Shown: positions 1 to 9,180 of the stretch, in pieces
Numbering within the stretch: position 1 is the stretch's first letter
Layout of the letters: each line of letters opens with the position of its first letter
NCBI GenBank assembly: GCA_023430975.1
Contig: JAEYYB010000066.1
Location: 1-28,318, forward strand
Length of the DNA stretch: 28,318 nt
Reading direction: 5' to 3'
DNA from: Bacillota bacterium
Lineage (GTDB): Bacteria; Bacillota; Clostridia; Acetivibrionales; DSM-2933
The notes under the pieces: model-generated
What the model saw: only the letters and a program-made list of their open reading frames with translations
Told to the model about the DNA's origin: nothing
The model's database searches: none
Program-made: the position numbers and the translations under genes

Positions 1-26
1 CACACTTTAAGGCTGCTTTTCATAAT

Positions 27-60
27 AAAAAAAGGCTTTAGAATTCAAAATACTAAAGTC
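27..60 (-). terminator. Rho-independent terminator, minus strand
   Basis: Read on the minus strand, an 8-bp stem (positions 53-60 with 34-41, one G-U pair) is followed by a run of seven T (33-27). No gene lies between it and the closer pyrG terminator, so it may be a second, back-up terminator for pyrG or may serve a short transcript not recognised here. The 100 bases between the two hairpins show no gene. Confidence 0.55.
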
Positions 61-168
61 TTACTTAATTATAATCTACAGATATGGTTAATTATGGCAC
101 TTGTTATATCGAACTCACGTTAATATAGTTAAAAATCGGGTTTAAATGCACTGGAATTTTCAAGACAT

Positions 169-190
169 AAAAAACCGGCTAAATAGCCGG
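169..190 (-). terminator. Terminator of pyrG
   Basis: On the minus strand the stem CCGGCT, loop ATTT, AGCCGG is followed at once by TTTTTT. It begins 34 bases after the pyrG stop, which is the usual place for an intrinsic terminator. Confidence 0.9.
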
Positions 191-223
191 CTCTTTTGAA
201 CTTTTATAATTTTTAAGTTAAAA

Positions 224-1834
224 CTACTTTTTATCCTGGTATTCCAGAGAAGCTCTAATAAAGTCTTTAAACAAAGGGTGAGGTCTGTTTGGTCTGGACT
301 TGAATTCGGGATGGAACTGTACTCCCACATACCAGATATGGTCGGCAAGTTCAATTGTTTCTACCAGCTTTTCACTTGGAGATACACCTGAAACTGTAAG
401 ACCCTTGCTTACTAATATATCCCTGAATTCATTGCTAACCTCGTACCTGTGTCTGTGTCTTTCATATACAAGACCTTCTTTGTATATCTGATTAAGTCTT
501 GATCCTTCCTTAATCTTGCATGGATATAATCCAAGCCTCATTGTACCGCCCATTTCATCAATATCCCTTTGGTCCGGCATAAGGTCAATGACCGGATAAG
601 CTGTTGAAGCGTCAAACTCGGAACTATGTGCTGTTGAAAGGCCTGCAACGTTTCTGGCAAATTCAACAACAGCCATTTGCATACCAAGACATATTCCGAA
701 GTAAGGTACATTATTAACACGGCAATACTTTGCAGCTAAAATCTTTCCTTCTATTCCTCTATCTCCAAACCCGCCAGGTACCAATATGCCATCTACATCC
801 CCCAGGTTTTCGGACAAATTGCTCTCATCCAAATGCTCAGAGTTCACCCACTTGACTTTAACATCTGAACCATTAGCTATACCACCGTGCTTTAAAGACT
901 CAACAACGCTTATATATGCATCATGAAGCTCTACGTATTTTCCCACAAGAGCGATGGTTACACATTTATCCAAATTCTTTTGCTTATTAACCAGTTCCTG
1001 CCACTCTGTGAGGTCGGGTGTTTTGCATTGAAGATTAAGTTTTTTACATGCAATATCTGCCAAACCTTCATTTTCAAGCATTAGAGGAACTTCATACAAT
1101 ATATCAGCATCAAGGTTTTGAATTACTGAGTCACCTTGAATATTACAGAATAGACCGATCTTATCTCTGAGTTCTTTTGAAAGGTGCTCTTCTGTCCTGC
1201 AAACAATGACATCAGGCTGTATACCGATACTTCTCAATTCCTTTACACTATGCTGTGTAGGCTTTGTCTTAGGCTCCTTGGAATTGCTGAGATATGGAAC
1301 AAGTGTAACGTGAATATACATTACATTTTCACGCCCCACATCAGTTGACACCTGTCTGATAGCTTCCAAGAAAGGAAGGCTCTCTATGTCCCCAACAGTT
1401 CCGCCGATTTCTGTTATAACGATATCGGTGCGATCGGATTTTCCAACTCTGTAAATTCTGTCCTTAATTTCATTGGTAATGTGCGGTATAACTTGTACAG
1501 TACCACCAAGGAAGTCTCCTTTTCTTTCTTTGCTTATGATTGACCAATAAATCTTTCCAGTTGTAACATTGTTGTTCTTGCTTAAGTTTTCATCAATAAA
1601 CCTTTCATAATGGCCCAAGTCTAAATCTGTCTCAGCACCGTCATCTGTAACAAAAACTTCTCCATGCTGATATGGGCTCATAGTACCTGGATCTACGTTT
1701 ATATAGGGGTCAAATTTTTGAATAGTAACGTGCAAGCCTCTTGCTTTTAAGAGCCTTCCTAGAGATGCGGCAGTTATCCCCTTCCCTAAACCTGACACAA
1801 CGCCGCCAGTAACAAATACATACTTCACAGACAT
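224..1834 (-). CDS. pyrG: CTP synthase (glutamine-hydrolysing)
   Basis: Makes CTP from UTP, ATP and glutamine, the last step of de novo pyrimidine nucleotide synthesis, in the cytoplasm. The 536 aa match the usual family length. The N-terminal synthetase domain (about 1-270) opens with the P-loop-like stretch VTGGVVSGLGKG (8-19) and has FDPYINVDPGT (41-51). The C-terminal class I glutamine amidotransferase domain (about 290-530) carries the triad: nucleophile C382 in GICLGMQ, and H508 and E510 in QFHPEF. The ATG is preceded by TAGGAGG at good spacing. It has its own sigma-A-like promoter about 90 bases upstream and a strong terminator, so it appears to be a single-gene unit. The leader shows no GGG start or attenuator hairpin like that of Bacillus pyrG. 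Confidence 0.98.
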   Translation of the reverse strand: MSVKYVFVTGGVVSGLGKGITAASLGRLLKARGLHVTIQKFDPYINVDPGTMSPYQHGEVFVTDDGAETDLDLGHYERFIDENLSKNNNVTTGKIYWSIISKERKGDFLGGTVQVIPHITNEIKDRIYRVGKSDRTDIVITEIGGTVGDIESLPFLEAIRQVSTDVGRENVMYIHVTLVPYLSNSKEPKTKPTQHSVKELRSIGIQPDVIVCRTEEHLSKELRDKIGLFCNIQGDSVIQNLDADILYEVPLMLENEGLADIACKKLNLQCKTPDLTEWQELVNKQKNLDKCVTIALVGKYVELHDAYISVVESLKHGGIANGSDVKVKWVNSEHLDESNLSENLGDVDGILVPGGFGDRGIEGKILAAKYCRVNNVPYFGICLGMQMAVVEFARNVAGLSTAHSSEFDASTAYPVIDLMPDQRDIDEMGGTMRLGLYPCKIKEGSRLNQIYKEGLVYERHRHRYEVSNEFRDILVSKGLTVSGVSPSEKLVETIELADHIWYVGVQFHPEFKSRPNRPHPLFKDFIRASLEYQDKK

Positions 1835-1923
1835 GATTAAAATCCTCCTAAATGGTCCGAACCACCTTTAAATAAAATATATCTTAAGAATAAATCTGAA
1901 TAACACCAAAAAACACTCTCTTT

Positions 1924-1952
1924 ATTTTATATTTGTGCTTTTCCAGTGTCAA
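1924..1952 (-). promoter_or_regulatory. Sigma-A-type promoter of pyrG
   Basis: On the minus strand a perfect -35 TTGACA (1952-1947), a 17-base spacer and a -10 TAAAAT (1929-1924, 5 of 6) stand about 90 bases before the pyrG ATG. A transcript would start near 1917. Confidence 0.8.
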
Positions 1953-1981
1953 TAGAAATATATTAAAAGCATAACCAATAT

Positions 1982-2021
1982 AAAAGCTAAAACACATTAT
2001 TAATGGTGTCTTAGCTTTTTT
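1982..2021 (+). terminator. Probable bidirectional terminator between yacL and pyrG
   Basis: A stem of about 12 bp with one mismatch (AAAGCTAAAACAC paired with GGTGTCTTAGCTTT) has a T run on its plus-strand side and a weaker T-rich tract on its minus-strand side. As both neighbours are read on the minus strand, its likely job is to end the carD-yacL transcript before the pyrG promoter. Confidence 0.6.
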
Positions 2022-2049
2022 GAGCTGTTAATTTTTAAATATTATTGCT

Positions 2050-2136
2050 ATATGTTGCGAAAAATTCATTTTTATAACGCAAATACAGAAGATTCAACTG
2101 CATTTCATCATGTAAAATCTTTTTCGTAACATATAT
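2050..2136. repeat. Dispersed palindromic repeat, family 2, copy 1
   Basis: An imperfect palindrome of about 87 bases. Its ends are inverted repeats, ATATGTTGCGAAAAA on the left and the complement of ATATGTTACGAAAAA on the right, with an inner pair AAATACAG / CTGCATTT. A second copy at 17138-17221 matches along almost its whole length. This copy starts about 20 bases after the yacL stop codon. It carries no open reading frame and resembles a small non-autonomous mobile element or an intergenic hairpin repeat. Confidence 0.75.
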
Positions 2137-2154
2137 TAAATTGAAAGTTATGAC

Positions 2155-3204
2155 TTAGTTTGGTTTTGCAAATATCATTCTACCTGCTGAGGTCTGAAGA
2201 TGGCTTGTAACAGTAACGCTTATGGATTGCCCCATATAGTTTTTACCGCTCTCCACAACTATCATGGTTCCATCCTCTAAAAAACCCAAACCCTGGCCTG
2301 GTTCCTTACCATCCTTCACAACCTGAATTTTAATTTCATCACCAGGTAATGCCACAGGTTTGACGGCATTGGATAAATCGTTTATATTGAGCACCTTAAC
2401 TCCGTGGACGCTTGCCACTTTGTTAAGGTTCATATCAATTGTTATAACAGTACTGTTTGTTTTTTTTGCAGCCTTTAGTAGTTTGTCATCAACCTGGTTA
2501 CCTTCAATTCCCTCAAATTCTTTAACACTAACTATGTCAGCAAATTCTTTTTGGAGTATATTGAGGATGTCCAGGCCTCTTTTGCCCTTGGCTCTTTTTA
2601 AGGAGTCGGAAGAGTCAGCAATTAAACGCAATTCTTCCAGCACAAAATCAGGTACAATCAGATTGCCGTCTATGCACCCTGTTCTGACTATATCGAGTAT
2701 GCGGCCATCTATTATGGTACAGGTATCGAGTAGCTTTTTGCCGGAAAAACTGACTGTATTTTTTACAAACTTTGATGAATCAATAATAGAATCATTACGC
2801 TTTCCGACAACAAGTCCTATGGAGAAAAAAATGCAAGCAAAGAAAACATTAGCAAATAAAGCTAAAGGCAAACCGATTATGGCAATATTTTTTATTGGTA
2901 TAACAATCAGGTTTGCGATTATCAGGCCAACAATTGACCCTATTGAACTTACTGCTAATTCATATAAACTTAAATTTTGCACAATTTTTTCAGCCTTATC
3001 AAACACGGCTGTAACTAATTCGATAGTTTTATCGCCTGCCAAATAAAATAGCATGCCGCAAAATATAACAGACAATATTATCATTGTTATCTGAATCATT
3101 AAGCCTGTTTGAGCATTAGATAAAGACAAAATGGTATTAGTCAACGTAAAACCGGTAATACCACCAACAACGGAGAATGAAATCTTTATGATTTTATTAA
3201 GCAC
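2155..3204 (-). CDS. yacL: Membrane PIN/TRAM-domain protein (YacL family)
   Basis: A 349-aa integral membrane protein with about four N-terminal helices (roughly 8-28, 36-56, 86-103, 108-134). A cytoplasmic PIN nuclease-like domain follows (about 155-280), with acidic positions D160 and D166 in LLDTCTIIDGR, E190/E191, D239/D240 and D257. A TRAM domain (about 283-349, PGDEIKIQVVKDGKEPGQG) closes the protein, as expected for nucleic acid binding. The start is GTG, preceded by GGGGGAT at good spacing. It lies 67 bases after carD and is probably co-transcribed with it. In many clostridia this pair is followed by ispD/ispF, which are absent here. The substrate of the family is not settled; RNA cleavage or binding is the usual proposal. 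Confidence 0.92.
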   Translation of the reverse strand: MLNKIIKISFSVVGGITGFTLTNTILSLSNAQTGLMIQITMIILSVIFCGMLFYLAGDKTIELVTAVFDKAEKIVQNLSLYELAVSSIGSIVGLIIANLIVIPIKNIAIIGLPLALFANVFFACIFFSIGLVVGKRNDSIIDSSKFVKNTVSFSGKKLLDTCTIIDGRILDIVRTGCIDGNLIVPDFVLEELRLIADSSDSLKRAKGKRGLDILNILQKEFADIVSVKEFEGIEGNQVDDKLLKAAKKTNSTVITIDMNLNKVASVHGVKVLNINDLSNAVKPVALPGDEIKIQVVKDGKEPGQGLGFLEDGTMIVVESGKNYMGQSISVTVTSHLQTSAGRMIFAKPN

Positions 3205-3271
3205 TATAGTTATCCCCCAGATTAATCATAAGGCGGTCTTAGAGGTTATTGCTTCGTAATAGGCAAAACAA

Positions 3272-3751
3272 TTAAAAATTGAGATGCTTGTTCATTATTC
3301 TTTCTATTTCTAATGGTTCAATATTTTTTGCCAGAACAAGTTCACTTACTAAAATTTGTTTTGCACTATTTAACATTTTGCGTTCACCTGTAGACAACCC
3401 CTTATCTCTGTCCCTTTGAATGAGTGATCTTACAACACAGGCAATTTCAAAAATGTTACCGCTTTTTATTTTAGTCATGTTTTCCCTGTACCGTTTATTC
3501 CAATTGTTGTTTGAAGATTGCTCCATTTCACCTAAGGTGGCTAATACTTTGTCGGCATCCTGATTGCTAATAACTTCCCGAATTCCTATATCCGTTACAT
3601 TGCTTGTGGGTATCATTACCTTCATTTCACCTACGGGAATTTTTACCACATAATAACTTTTTTTCTGGCCAAGAATCTCTTTCTCTTCAATAGACTCGAT
3701 GATTCCGGCACCATGCATCGGATAAACGATCTTATCTCCTATATTATACAT
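3272..3751 (-). CDS. CarD/CdnL-type RNA polymerase-binding transcription regulator
   Basis: 159 aa, typical length. The N-terminal Tudor-like RNA polymerase-interaction domain (about 1-60) starts MYNIGDKIVYPMHGAGIIE and includes YYVVKIP. The helical C-terminal domain (about 70-159) contains NWNKRYRENMTKIKSG and the conserved stretch LSTGERKMLNSAKQILVSEL. Family members bind the RNA polymerase beta subunit and stabilise open promoter complexes. The ATG follows TGGAGG at 7 bases. It is the first gene of the carD-yacL unit, and a strong promoter lies about 200 bases upstream, leaving a long leader. Confidence 0.95.
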   Translation of the reverse strand: MYNIGDKIVYPMHGAGIIESIEEKEILGQKKSYYVVKIPVGEMKVMIPTSNVTDIGIREVISNQDADKVLATLGEMEQSSNNNWNKRYRENMTKIKSGNIFEIACVVRSLIQRDRDKGLSTGERKMLNSAKQILVSELVLAKNIEPLEIERIMNKHLNF

Positions 3752-3957
3752 ATGTACGCCTCCATAACAAATAAAGCAAGAAAAAGGAAAATAATTTATC
3801 TTTCTATTTATATATATAGTGAATGTAAAAGACTAACAAAGTTTAATCTATTTATAACTTGTCTTACAAATAAGAAAAATAAATGGAATAAAACTTTTGA
3901 AAACTCTTAATACCACCCCCCCATTGATACAGAGTAATAAAGTTTTTTTATATTTTA

Positions 3958-3986
3958 AGTATACTATAAACACTTTTACATGTCAA
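3958..3986 (-). promoter_or_regulatory. Sigma-A-type promoter of carD-yacL
   Basis: On the minus strand: TTGACA (3986-3981), 17-base spacer, TATACT (3963-3958). It is the best sigma-A match between carD and the divergent SLH genes. A start near 3951 would give a leader of about 200 nt before carD. The rest of the gap (3752-3957) is AT-rich and shows no gene. Confidence 0.75.
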
Positions 3987-4045
3987 AACATTCATTTTAA
4001 CATTAGGTAATAATGTGTGTCAATAAGTGCATTTTAAAAAGCCTC

Positions 4046-4073
4046 TAATCTTATAATTTTTAAATGCCGATAT
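4046..4073 (+). promoter_or_regulatory. Candidate sigma-D (sigma-28) promoter for the SLH gene set
   Basis: GCCGATAT at 4066-4073 is identical to the Bacillus sigma-D -10 consensus, with TAAT (3 of 4 of TAAA) 16 bases upstream at 4046-4049. No good sigma-A -35 accompanies the overlapping TATAAT at 4071. It points towards the fn3/SLH gene starting at 4272, leaving a leader of about 190 nt that contains a family 1 palindrome. Confidence 0.45.
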
Positions 4074-4116
4074 AATACTAGATTCTAATATAGTTGAGTA
4101 ATATTTTAGCTATTGC

Positions 4117-4219
4117 TATATGAAAAGTGTTAATAATCTTACATTTGTCAGAGCAAATAACGAACGCTTTTACGGGATTTGCGATAGACAAATGTAAAAG
4201 ATTATTAACTTTTCATATA
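4117..4219 (+). repeat. Family 1 palindromic repeat, copy A
   Basis: A 103-base near-perfect palindrome. Outer arms of about 33 bases pair with only small indels, and an inner stem GCAAAT / ATTTGC is separated from them by an asymmetric internal loop (AGA against GATA). The core, ACATTTGTC then AGAGCAAATAACG to GATTTGCGATAGACAAATGT, recurs in copies C, D and E. It sits in the leader of the first SLH gene, 50 bases before its start, so it would fold into a long hairpin in the mRNA. Confidence 0.85.
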
Positions 4220-4271
4220 AGTTGTTTTCTATTAAAGTCCAGATATTAATATAAATTGAGGTGGCGGTTTT

Positions 4272-7200
4272 ATGAAATCTGTGAGTAAGATGATGGCAGT
4301 ATTCTTGGCCATTATGATTGCTATTGGAAACTTTCCCGGGAATCAAAAAATAGTAAATGCTGCAGCATCAACCTTCAATCTTACGGCGTATGCATTTGAT
4401 TTAGGGAAATTAACCCTTAGATGGCCTGCCTTGGCGGGTACTCAGTCTGTAAAGGTGACATACCATACTCCTACTGTTCCTGTGGAAGTTGTAGAAATCA
4501 GCAGTAATCAGGTTACAAATACAATTGATGTTCCAGACCTTCTGGACAATATGGTATATGACATAATGCTGGAGGTATATAGCAGTACCGATTGTACAGG
4601 ACTAGTTATTGGAAGAGGCCTTTTGTATTTTTGCCCAAATATAAGTTTCAGTGCAAAAGTGATGGAGCAGGAAAGAAGGGATGTTCCGGGTGGCGGCTAT
4701 GAAGTTGGGGTTAACCCGGCTTTAAATCTTAAGTGGACCATACCAAAGGTATGGGTTGAGGCAACTGGCAACTTTGAATATGTAAATGAATTGGCGGCTA
4801 TGGATGAGGTTGAGCAAAAAATAAACGCGTTTTATAACGACACAAGAGAATTTACCACTTTTAACTTTAGAATAAATATATCAACAGACTATAACAGTTT
4901 AAACAGTGGTTCAGCCCAATCATCCATACTGGTGAACCAGGTGGCTCCTGGTGATGATTCCTACAAAGCCAGTGTGTCGGGAAGCAGTGCGGAAGCTGAT
5001 TTAAATGTGATGGATACAGATGGGAGTGTTAATTTTGAGCTGCTCGGAAGAGCAAGTAGTTCATCGGAGTTGCCTGCGGATCTAGATGATTACCAGCTAC
5101 CTGATGCTGATATCTTACCGGGTACAGTGTATTACATGAATATTAAGCCGGTGATTAAAAATTCATCCGGGACTGCTGTTAATGCAATGACAGTAGGGCC
5201 AGCAATCGCACAGAATGGAAGCCGTTTAATGGGGGTTACTCCTTATGTTTATACACCATTAAGATTTCAGGTTTCCAGAGATGAAGCAAGTAACGTATAT
5301 GTCAAAGTATATAGAATTAATCAGGGAAGCCTTGATTTGCCGTCTTTAAAGTATGAGGTTCAGACAGGTGATGATCCTACGATTGAGGGTGACTGGAGGG
5401 TCAGAAAAGTTCTCAACGACAGCTACTTTCCTAATGGGTCCGAATATGCATTGACGGTATTTACTGTTAGCAGTGTCAATAATCTCATCTATTACAAGGT
5501 GGTTGTTAAGACTGATGCCTCAAGTGACAGGCTGGAATCCTCCAAATTGCCTTATACAATAAGTGAGGATAATTCAAAGCCTCCGGTACCAACAAGTCTT
5601 ACAATTGTTGATAGGACCCCAATTCCAGGAGAGGTGACAAACCCTCAAACAAATGCCACAATGAATATAAAATCAACTGATGTTACCATTTCGTGGAACA
5701 AGCCTTCAAACTGGAATCAAATTAAAAATGCTACTCCATATGATGAAAACGAGGATCTATATTTTCACTTCCTCATAAGCACAAACCAGTCAGATATAGC
5801 TACCCTTCCATATCCAAAGCTGGAGTTTAACGGCATGTTTTATGGCGAATTCCAGGCAAAATACAGGCTTGTAAAGTATGTCAGTGCCAATTCTCCAAAT
5901 ATTGTTGAGGATGGAAACAGGCTTATTTACAAGTTAAAGGGTTTTGAACTCTTTAAGGGAGAGGATGCGGATGGTATAACAGATAATGACATAGTTAATC
6001 CTGATGGCTATCCCACATACCTTATACCCAACAAGGTGTATTATTTGCAGATGTATACTGCCAGTGGTGCACATAAAGGTTCTACAGACAAACTATGGAT
6101 TTCAGACAGGTCTGTTCCCGTAAGTTTCACAACCCTGACAATGGATGGAAGAGAAGTACCCATGCCTTATAATTTAAGGCTTACAAAAAACAACAGCGAA
6201 ACAATACCCGGTCCGCCTGTTGAAATTTCCAATAGTGTTGAGCTCCAATTTGAAAAGATAAGTATAAACTGGGCTGACTATACGTCAAATTTGAGTGATA
6301 CAAAGGCTGTATATTATGATTTATATGCCAGCAATAGTACCGACAAGGATTCATTCATAAAAGTAGGTTCCACCGAGAACCTCCTTGGAGATGTGAAATT
6401 TATAGGAACTGATGCACAGAGCACGTCAATTAAAGCGACGCTGGATAAGTTTTCAGAGGCAAATCCTGATAGTTTGGATCCTTCGCCTTACAGTGTGTTT
6501 GGAGCGAAGTTAAGGCCTAACACCACATACTATTACGCCCTGAGGACCAGGCTGGTTTTCGGCTCTTCGGTTCAGGAATCCATGTTTACGGCTATACTAC
6601 CTGTAACAACTGTGAATGGCAGTTTGTCACCACCTGACGAGTCTTTGAGAAATCCTATTGCACCTGTTGACTTTTCCATTGCAAAGGACAGTACTGGAAG
6701 CCCAATGGTATCAGGATCAACGGTTGTATTTCAGTGGACAAACAAGGAACCTGATGTGAGATATGAGATTATTTGCACAACAAATATGGTTGCACCTGAT
6801 GCTCCTCCATCCATGTATATTGATGATATGTACTACAATAGTTTCAGGACTGCTTTAGGCAATTTGTCTCTTGACCCTGACCAAGACCCGCTTGCAGATA
6901 ATTTTACATATGATAACTTGGCGAAAAAGTGCCAGTATTCCATAGATAGATGGATTTTGCCCAATAGATTGTATTATTTCAGTATAAGGGCTGAAAATAA
7001 AACCACCGGCAAAAACAGTGCATGGGTTTGCATACCGGTAACCACCCTTTTGGTTGAGTCTCCGGCTAACCTAATACCTGTAACAGATTCCGAGATAGGT
7101 ATTTCATGGGCGGATTCAAGTGTAAACACAACCCCCGATGACTTTAAAATTTTTATAAAAGGTCCGGATGATAAAGACTTTAAAGCTGTGACAAGGTCCA

Positions 7201-9170
7201 ATTATGCTGTATCACGGGATAATAACATTTATTATGGAAGGATATTCAACTTAAAAAATAAATCTTTATATAATGTCAAAGTTTATAAGGGAAATACAGA
7301 TCTGTCACTTGTACTTGAGAAGAATGGCATAGCTACCATGGATAAAGAACATCAGGTGGAAGTAAAATGGAAGGGAAGAAGTGGCTATAAATATGAGATG
7401 GCAATAAAATCATCGGATGATGTGGAATATACAATATTGTCCGATTCGGATCTTGAACAGTTTACCGACATAAATTCTGAAGTTCTTCCATACTATATTG
7501 AAAAATCGCCGGAACTTTCCGGCACCAATTTCCATAACTTTTATGCCAGAATCAAGACTGTTGCAACAATGCAGCCTGATGGAACCGTTAAGCATATCCC
7601 TCTAAAATCAAACATGAAATACTATATTAAAGTCAGGGCATACAAAGTGGATACTCTTGATCTTTCCGCGGTTTCCTACTCAAAGTATGCAGGCCCGACA
7701 GACATAAGAACTGAGTTCAACCAGGAAGACTATGACAAGGTCGACCAGGATACAAATAAAAAAGCTATACTCCTTGATAAAATCGGTAAAGTGGAAGAAA
7801 ATCTTCTGTGGAATATGGCTTTTAACAGTGATATAAACAAGCTTCTCCTTAAGGGAAAGCGAATGGAAAATGCACTGCAAAACAATGGGAGGTATCCTTT
7901 TACTCTCGATATTTCGCCATCCAATGCCAATATTGATACAGATGTAGTATATATACCGGCTGGTGTAATAAAACTTATGAACGCTGAAGACAGAAGTCTT
8001 GTGATTAAAACTTTAGGAACTGAGTTTACAATTAGACCCAGGACTCTTGATTTAAGCAACGTCGCTAAGACAAACGATTATAACTTTGAAAGTGAATTTT
8101 ATAAAATGACTATTTCAAGAAGTAGCAGCGGTGTTGTTTTGCCAGGAAACTCCACACTTTCCTCGAAGATTACTTCAATCGGGTTTAGTGCAATAGATGC
8201 AGAGAAAGATTCTTCCGAGGTGGAAAAATTGATAAACGATAAGCTTTACAACAAAAATACGGGACTAATTCAGGAGAGGATAAACCTTGTCTTGTCCTCA
8301 AATTCTATAAAGATGACGCCGAGCGAGATGGAGAAGTACCTTATAGATCAAACAGATGATATGGTAAAAGCATTGGCAGATTATGTAGAAAAAACCATTG
8401 AAGGATATGGAACTACTCCTGGAATTATAAAAAGTGAAGCACAAATAACACAATATAGCGATGCTATGCCAATTAAGCTTTCATATAAGAGTTCCGAGGG
8501 GAAAGTATATCCCTACGTTCTTAACTCGGGGGAAACTTCATGGAGGAAGCTGACTGATAAAGCTTATACAACAGAAGGCAACTGGGTTTCATTTACATCT
8601 TCCAACACTGGAAAATACGCTGTCATTACAAACTCCAATTCTGTATCAGATATGCCTGAAAACAGCATGGAAGCTGAAGATATAAGAAAGTTTGGGGCAA
8701 AGTATGACTTAAGCAAAGTATTTGGAACAAACGGTTCAATATACCCGGAAAGCACTCTAACGGTAAAAGATGCTGTTAATTTATATGAACTCATAACCAG
8801 TAAGGGAAAAGGTGCGGCAGGTCTTGATACAAAACAGAAGATATCAGCAATGGGCCTCACGGATGTTTTTGGAAGTGTGGGTATGATGAAAAGCATTGAA
8901 AAGCAGGAGCTTGCGGGAATTATTGCAAAACTTTATGCATCAAATATGAGCATTGATATAGAAAATTTTGAGGCTACAATAAAACATCAAATCAGTGATG
9001 AAGGATCCATATTGCCAAAACTTAAAAAGTATGTGGTTCTTTGCATTGATATTAAGGTGCTTTATGCTGATGAAAAGGGAAACTTCAAGCCGGATACTCC
9101 GGTTACACGGGCTCAAGTCATATCAGCTATAGTAAGGATCTTAGAAATGACTGGTGATTTGCAAAGGTGA
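4272..9170 (+). CDS. Large secreted fibronectin-III / SLH surface protein (1632 aa)
   Basis: Has an N-terminal signal peptide (basic start, hydrophobic 7-20, cleavage near NAAAS at about 30). A long chain of beta-sandwich fn3-like units follows; units are recognisable near 35, 330, 436, 630, 793 and 927 by the pattern P-x-L, I-x-W, then Y-Y-x-(I/L/A)-(R/K). Residues about 1165-1460 form a pre-SLH region with VVYIPAGVIKLM and an ending GKYAVIT, seen in other SLH proteins. The last 160 residues are SLH-like repeats; only the last is clear (FKPDTPVTRAQVISAIV). The SLH part predicts non-covalent attachment to cell-wall polysaccharide. ATG with GAGGTGG at 4258-4264. It is first of three SLH genes and abuts the next. 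Ligand unknown; no catalytic domain is visible. Confidence 0.9.
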   Translation: MKSVSKMMAVFLAIMIAIGNFPGNQKIVNAAASTFNLTAYAFDLGKLTLRWPALAGTQSVKVTYHTPTVPVEVVEISSNQVTNTIDVPDLLDNMVYDIMLEVYSSTDCTGLVIGRGLLYFCPNISFSAKVMEQERRDVPGGGYEVGVNPALNLKWTIPKVWVEATGNFEYVNELAAMDEVEQKINAFYNDTREFTTFNFRINISTDYNSLNSGSAQSSILVNQVAPGDDSYKASVSGSSAEADLNVMDTDGSVNFELLGRASSSSELPADLDDYQLPDADILPGTVYYMNIKPVIKNSSGTAVNAMTVGPAIAQNGSRLMGVTPYVYTPLRFQVSRDEASNVYVKVYRINQGSLDLPSLKYEVQTGDDPTIEGDWRVRKVLNDSYFPNGSEYALTVFTVSSVNNLIYYKVVVKTDASSDRLESSKLPYTISEDNSKPPVPTSLTIVDRTPIPGEVTNPQTNATMNIKSTDVTISWNKPSNWNQIKNATPYDENEDLYFHFLISTNQSDIATLPYPKLEFNGMFYGEFQAKYRLVKYVSANSPNIVEDGNRLIYKLKGFELFKGEDADGITDNDIVNPDGYPTYLIPNKVYYLQMYTASGAHKGSTDKLWISDRSVPVSFTTLTMDGREVPMPYNLRLTKNNSETIPGPPVEISNSVELQFEKISINWADYTSNLSDTKAVYYDLYASNSTDKDSFIKVGSTENLLGDVKFIGTDAQSTSIKATLDKFSEANPDSLDPSPYSVFGAKLRPNTTYYYALRTRLVFGSSVQESMFTAILPVTTVNGSLSPPDESLRNPIAPVDFSIAKDSTGSPMVSGSTVVFQWTNKEPDVRYEIICTTNMVAPDAPPSMYIDDMYYNSFRTALGNLSLDPDQDPLADNFTYDNLAKKCQYSIDRWILPNRLYYFSIRAENKTTGKNSAWVCIPVTTLLVESPANLIPVTDSEIGISWADSSVNTTPDDFKIFIKGPDDKDFKAVTRSNYAVSRDNNIYYGRIFNLKNKSLYNVKVYKGNTDLSLVLEKNGIATMDKEHQVEVKWKGRSGYKYEMAIKSSDDVEYTILSDSDLEQFTDINSEVLPYYIEKSPELSGTNFHNFYARIKTVATMQPDGTVKHIPLKSNMKYYIKVRAYKVDTLDLSAVSYSKYAGPTDIRTEFNQEDYDKVDQDTNKKAILLDKIGKVEENLLWNMAFNSDINKLLLKGKRMENALQNNGRYPFTLDISPSNANIDTDVVYIPAGVIKLMNAEDRSLVIKTLGTEFTIRPRTLDLSNVAKTNDYNFESEFYKMTISRSSSGVVLPGNSTLSSKITSIGFSAIDAEKDSSEVEKLINDKLYNKNTGLIQERINLVLSSNSIKMTPSEMEKYLIDQTDDMVKALADYVEKTIEGYGTTPGIIKSEAQITQYSDAMPIKLSYKSSEGKVYPYVLNSGETSWRKLTDKAYTTEGNWVSFTSSNTGKYAVITNSNSVSDMPENSMEAEDIRKFGAKYDLSKVFGTNGSIYPESTLTVKDAVNLYELITSKGKGAAGLDTKQKISAMGLTDVFGSVGMMKSIEKQELAGIIAKLYASNMSIDIENFEATIKHQISDEGSILPKLKKYVVLCIDIKVLYADEKGNFKPDTPVTRAQVISAIVRILEMTGDLQR

Positions 9171-9180
9171 GGTGAAAATT

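Noticed and set aside
1834..1920. Attenuator in the pyrG leader as in Bacillus
   Set aside because: The expected transcript start is not G-rich, and there is no hairpin with a T run between promoter and start codon.
2360..3046. 228-codon open frame on the plus strand
   Set aside because: It is the exact antisense of yacL, has Ser/Thr-rich low-complexity content and no ribosome site.
9154..9180. Upstream GTG start for the 1300-aa SLH protein
   Set aside because: It lies within the preceding gene without a ribosome site, and would put extra charged residues before a normal signal peptide. The ATG at 9181 has AGGTGAGGTG directly before it.
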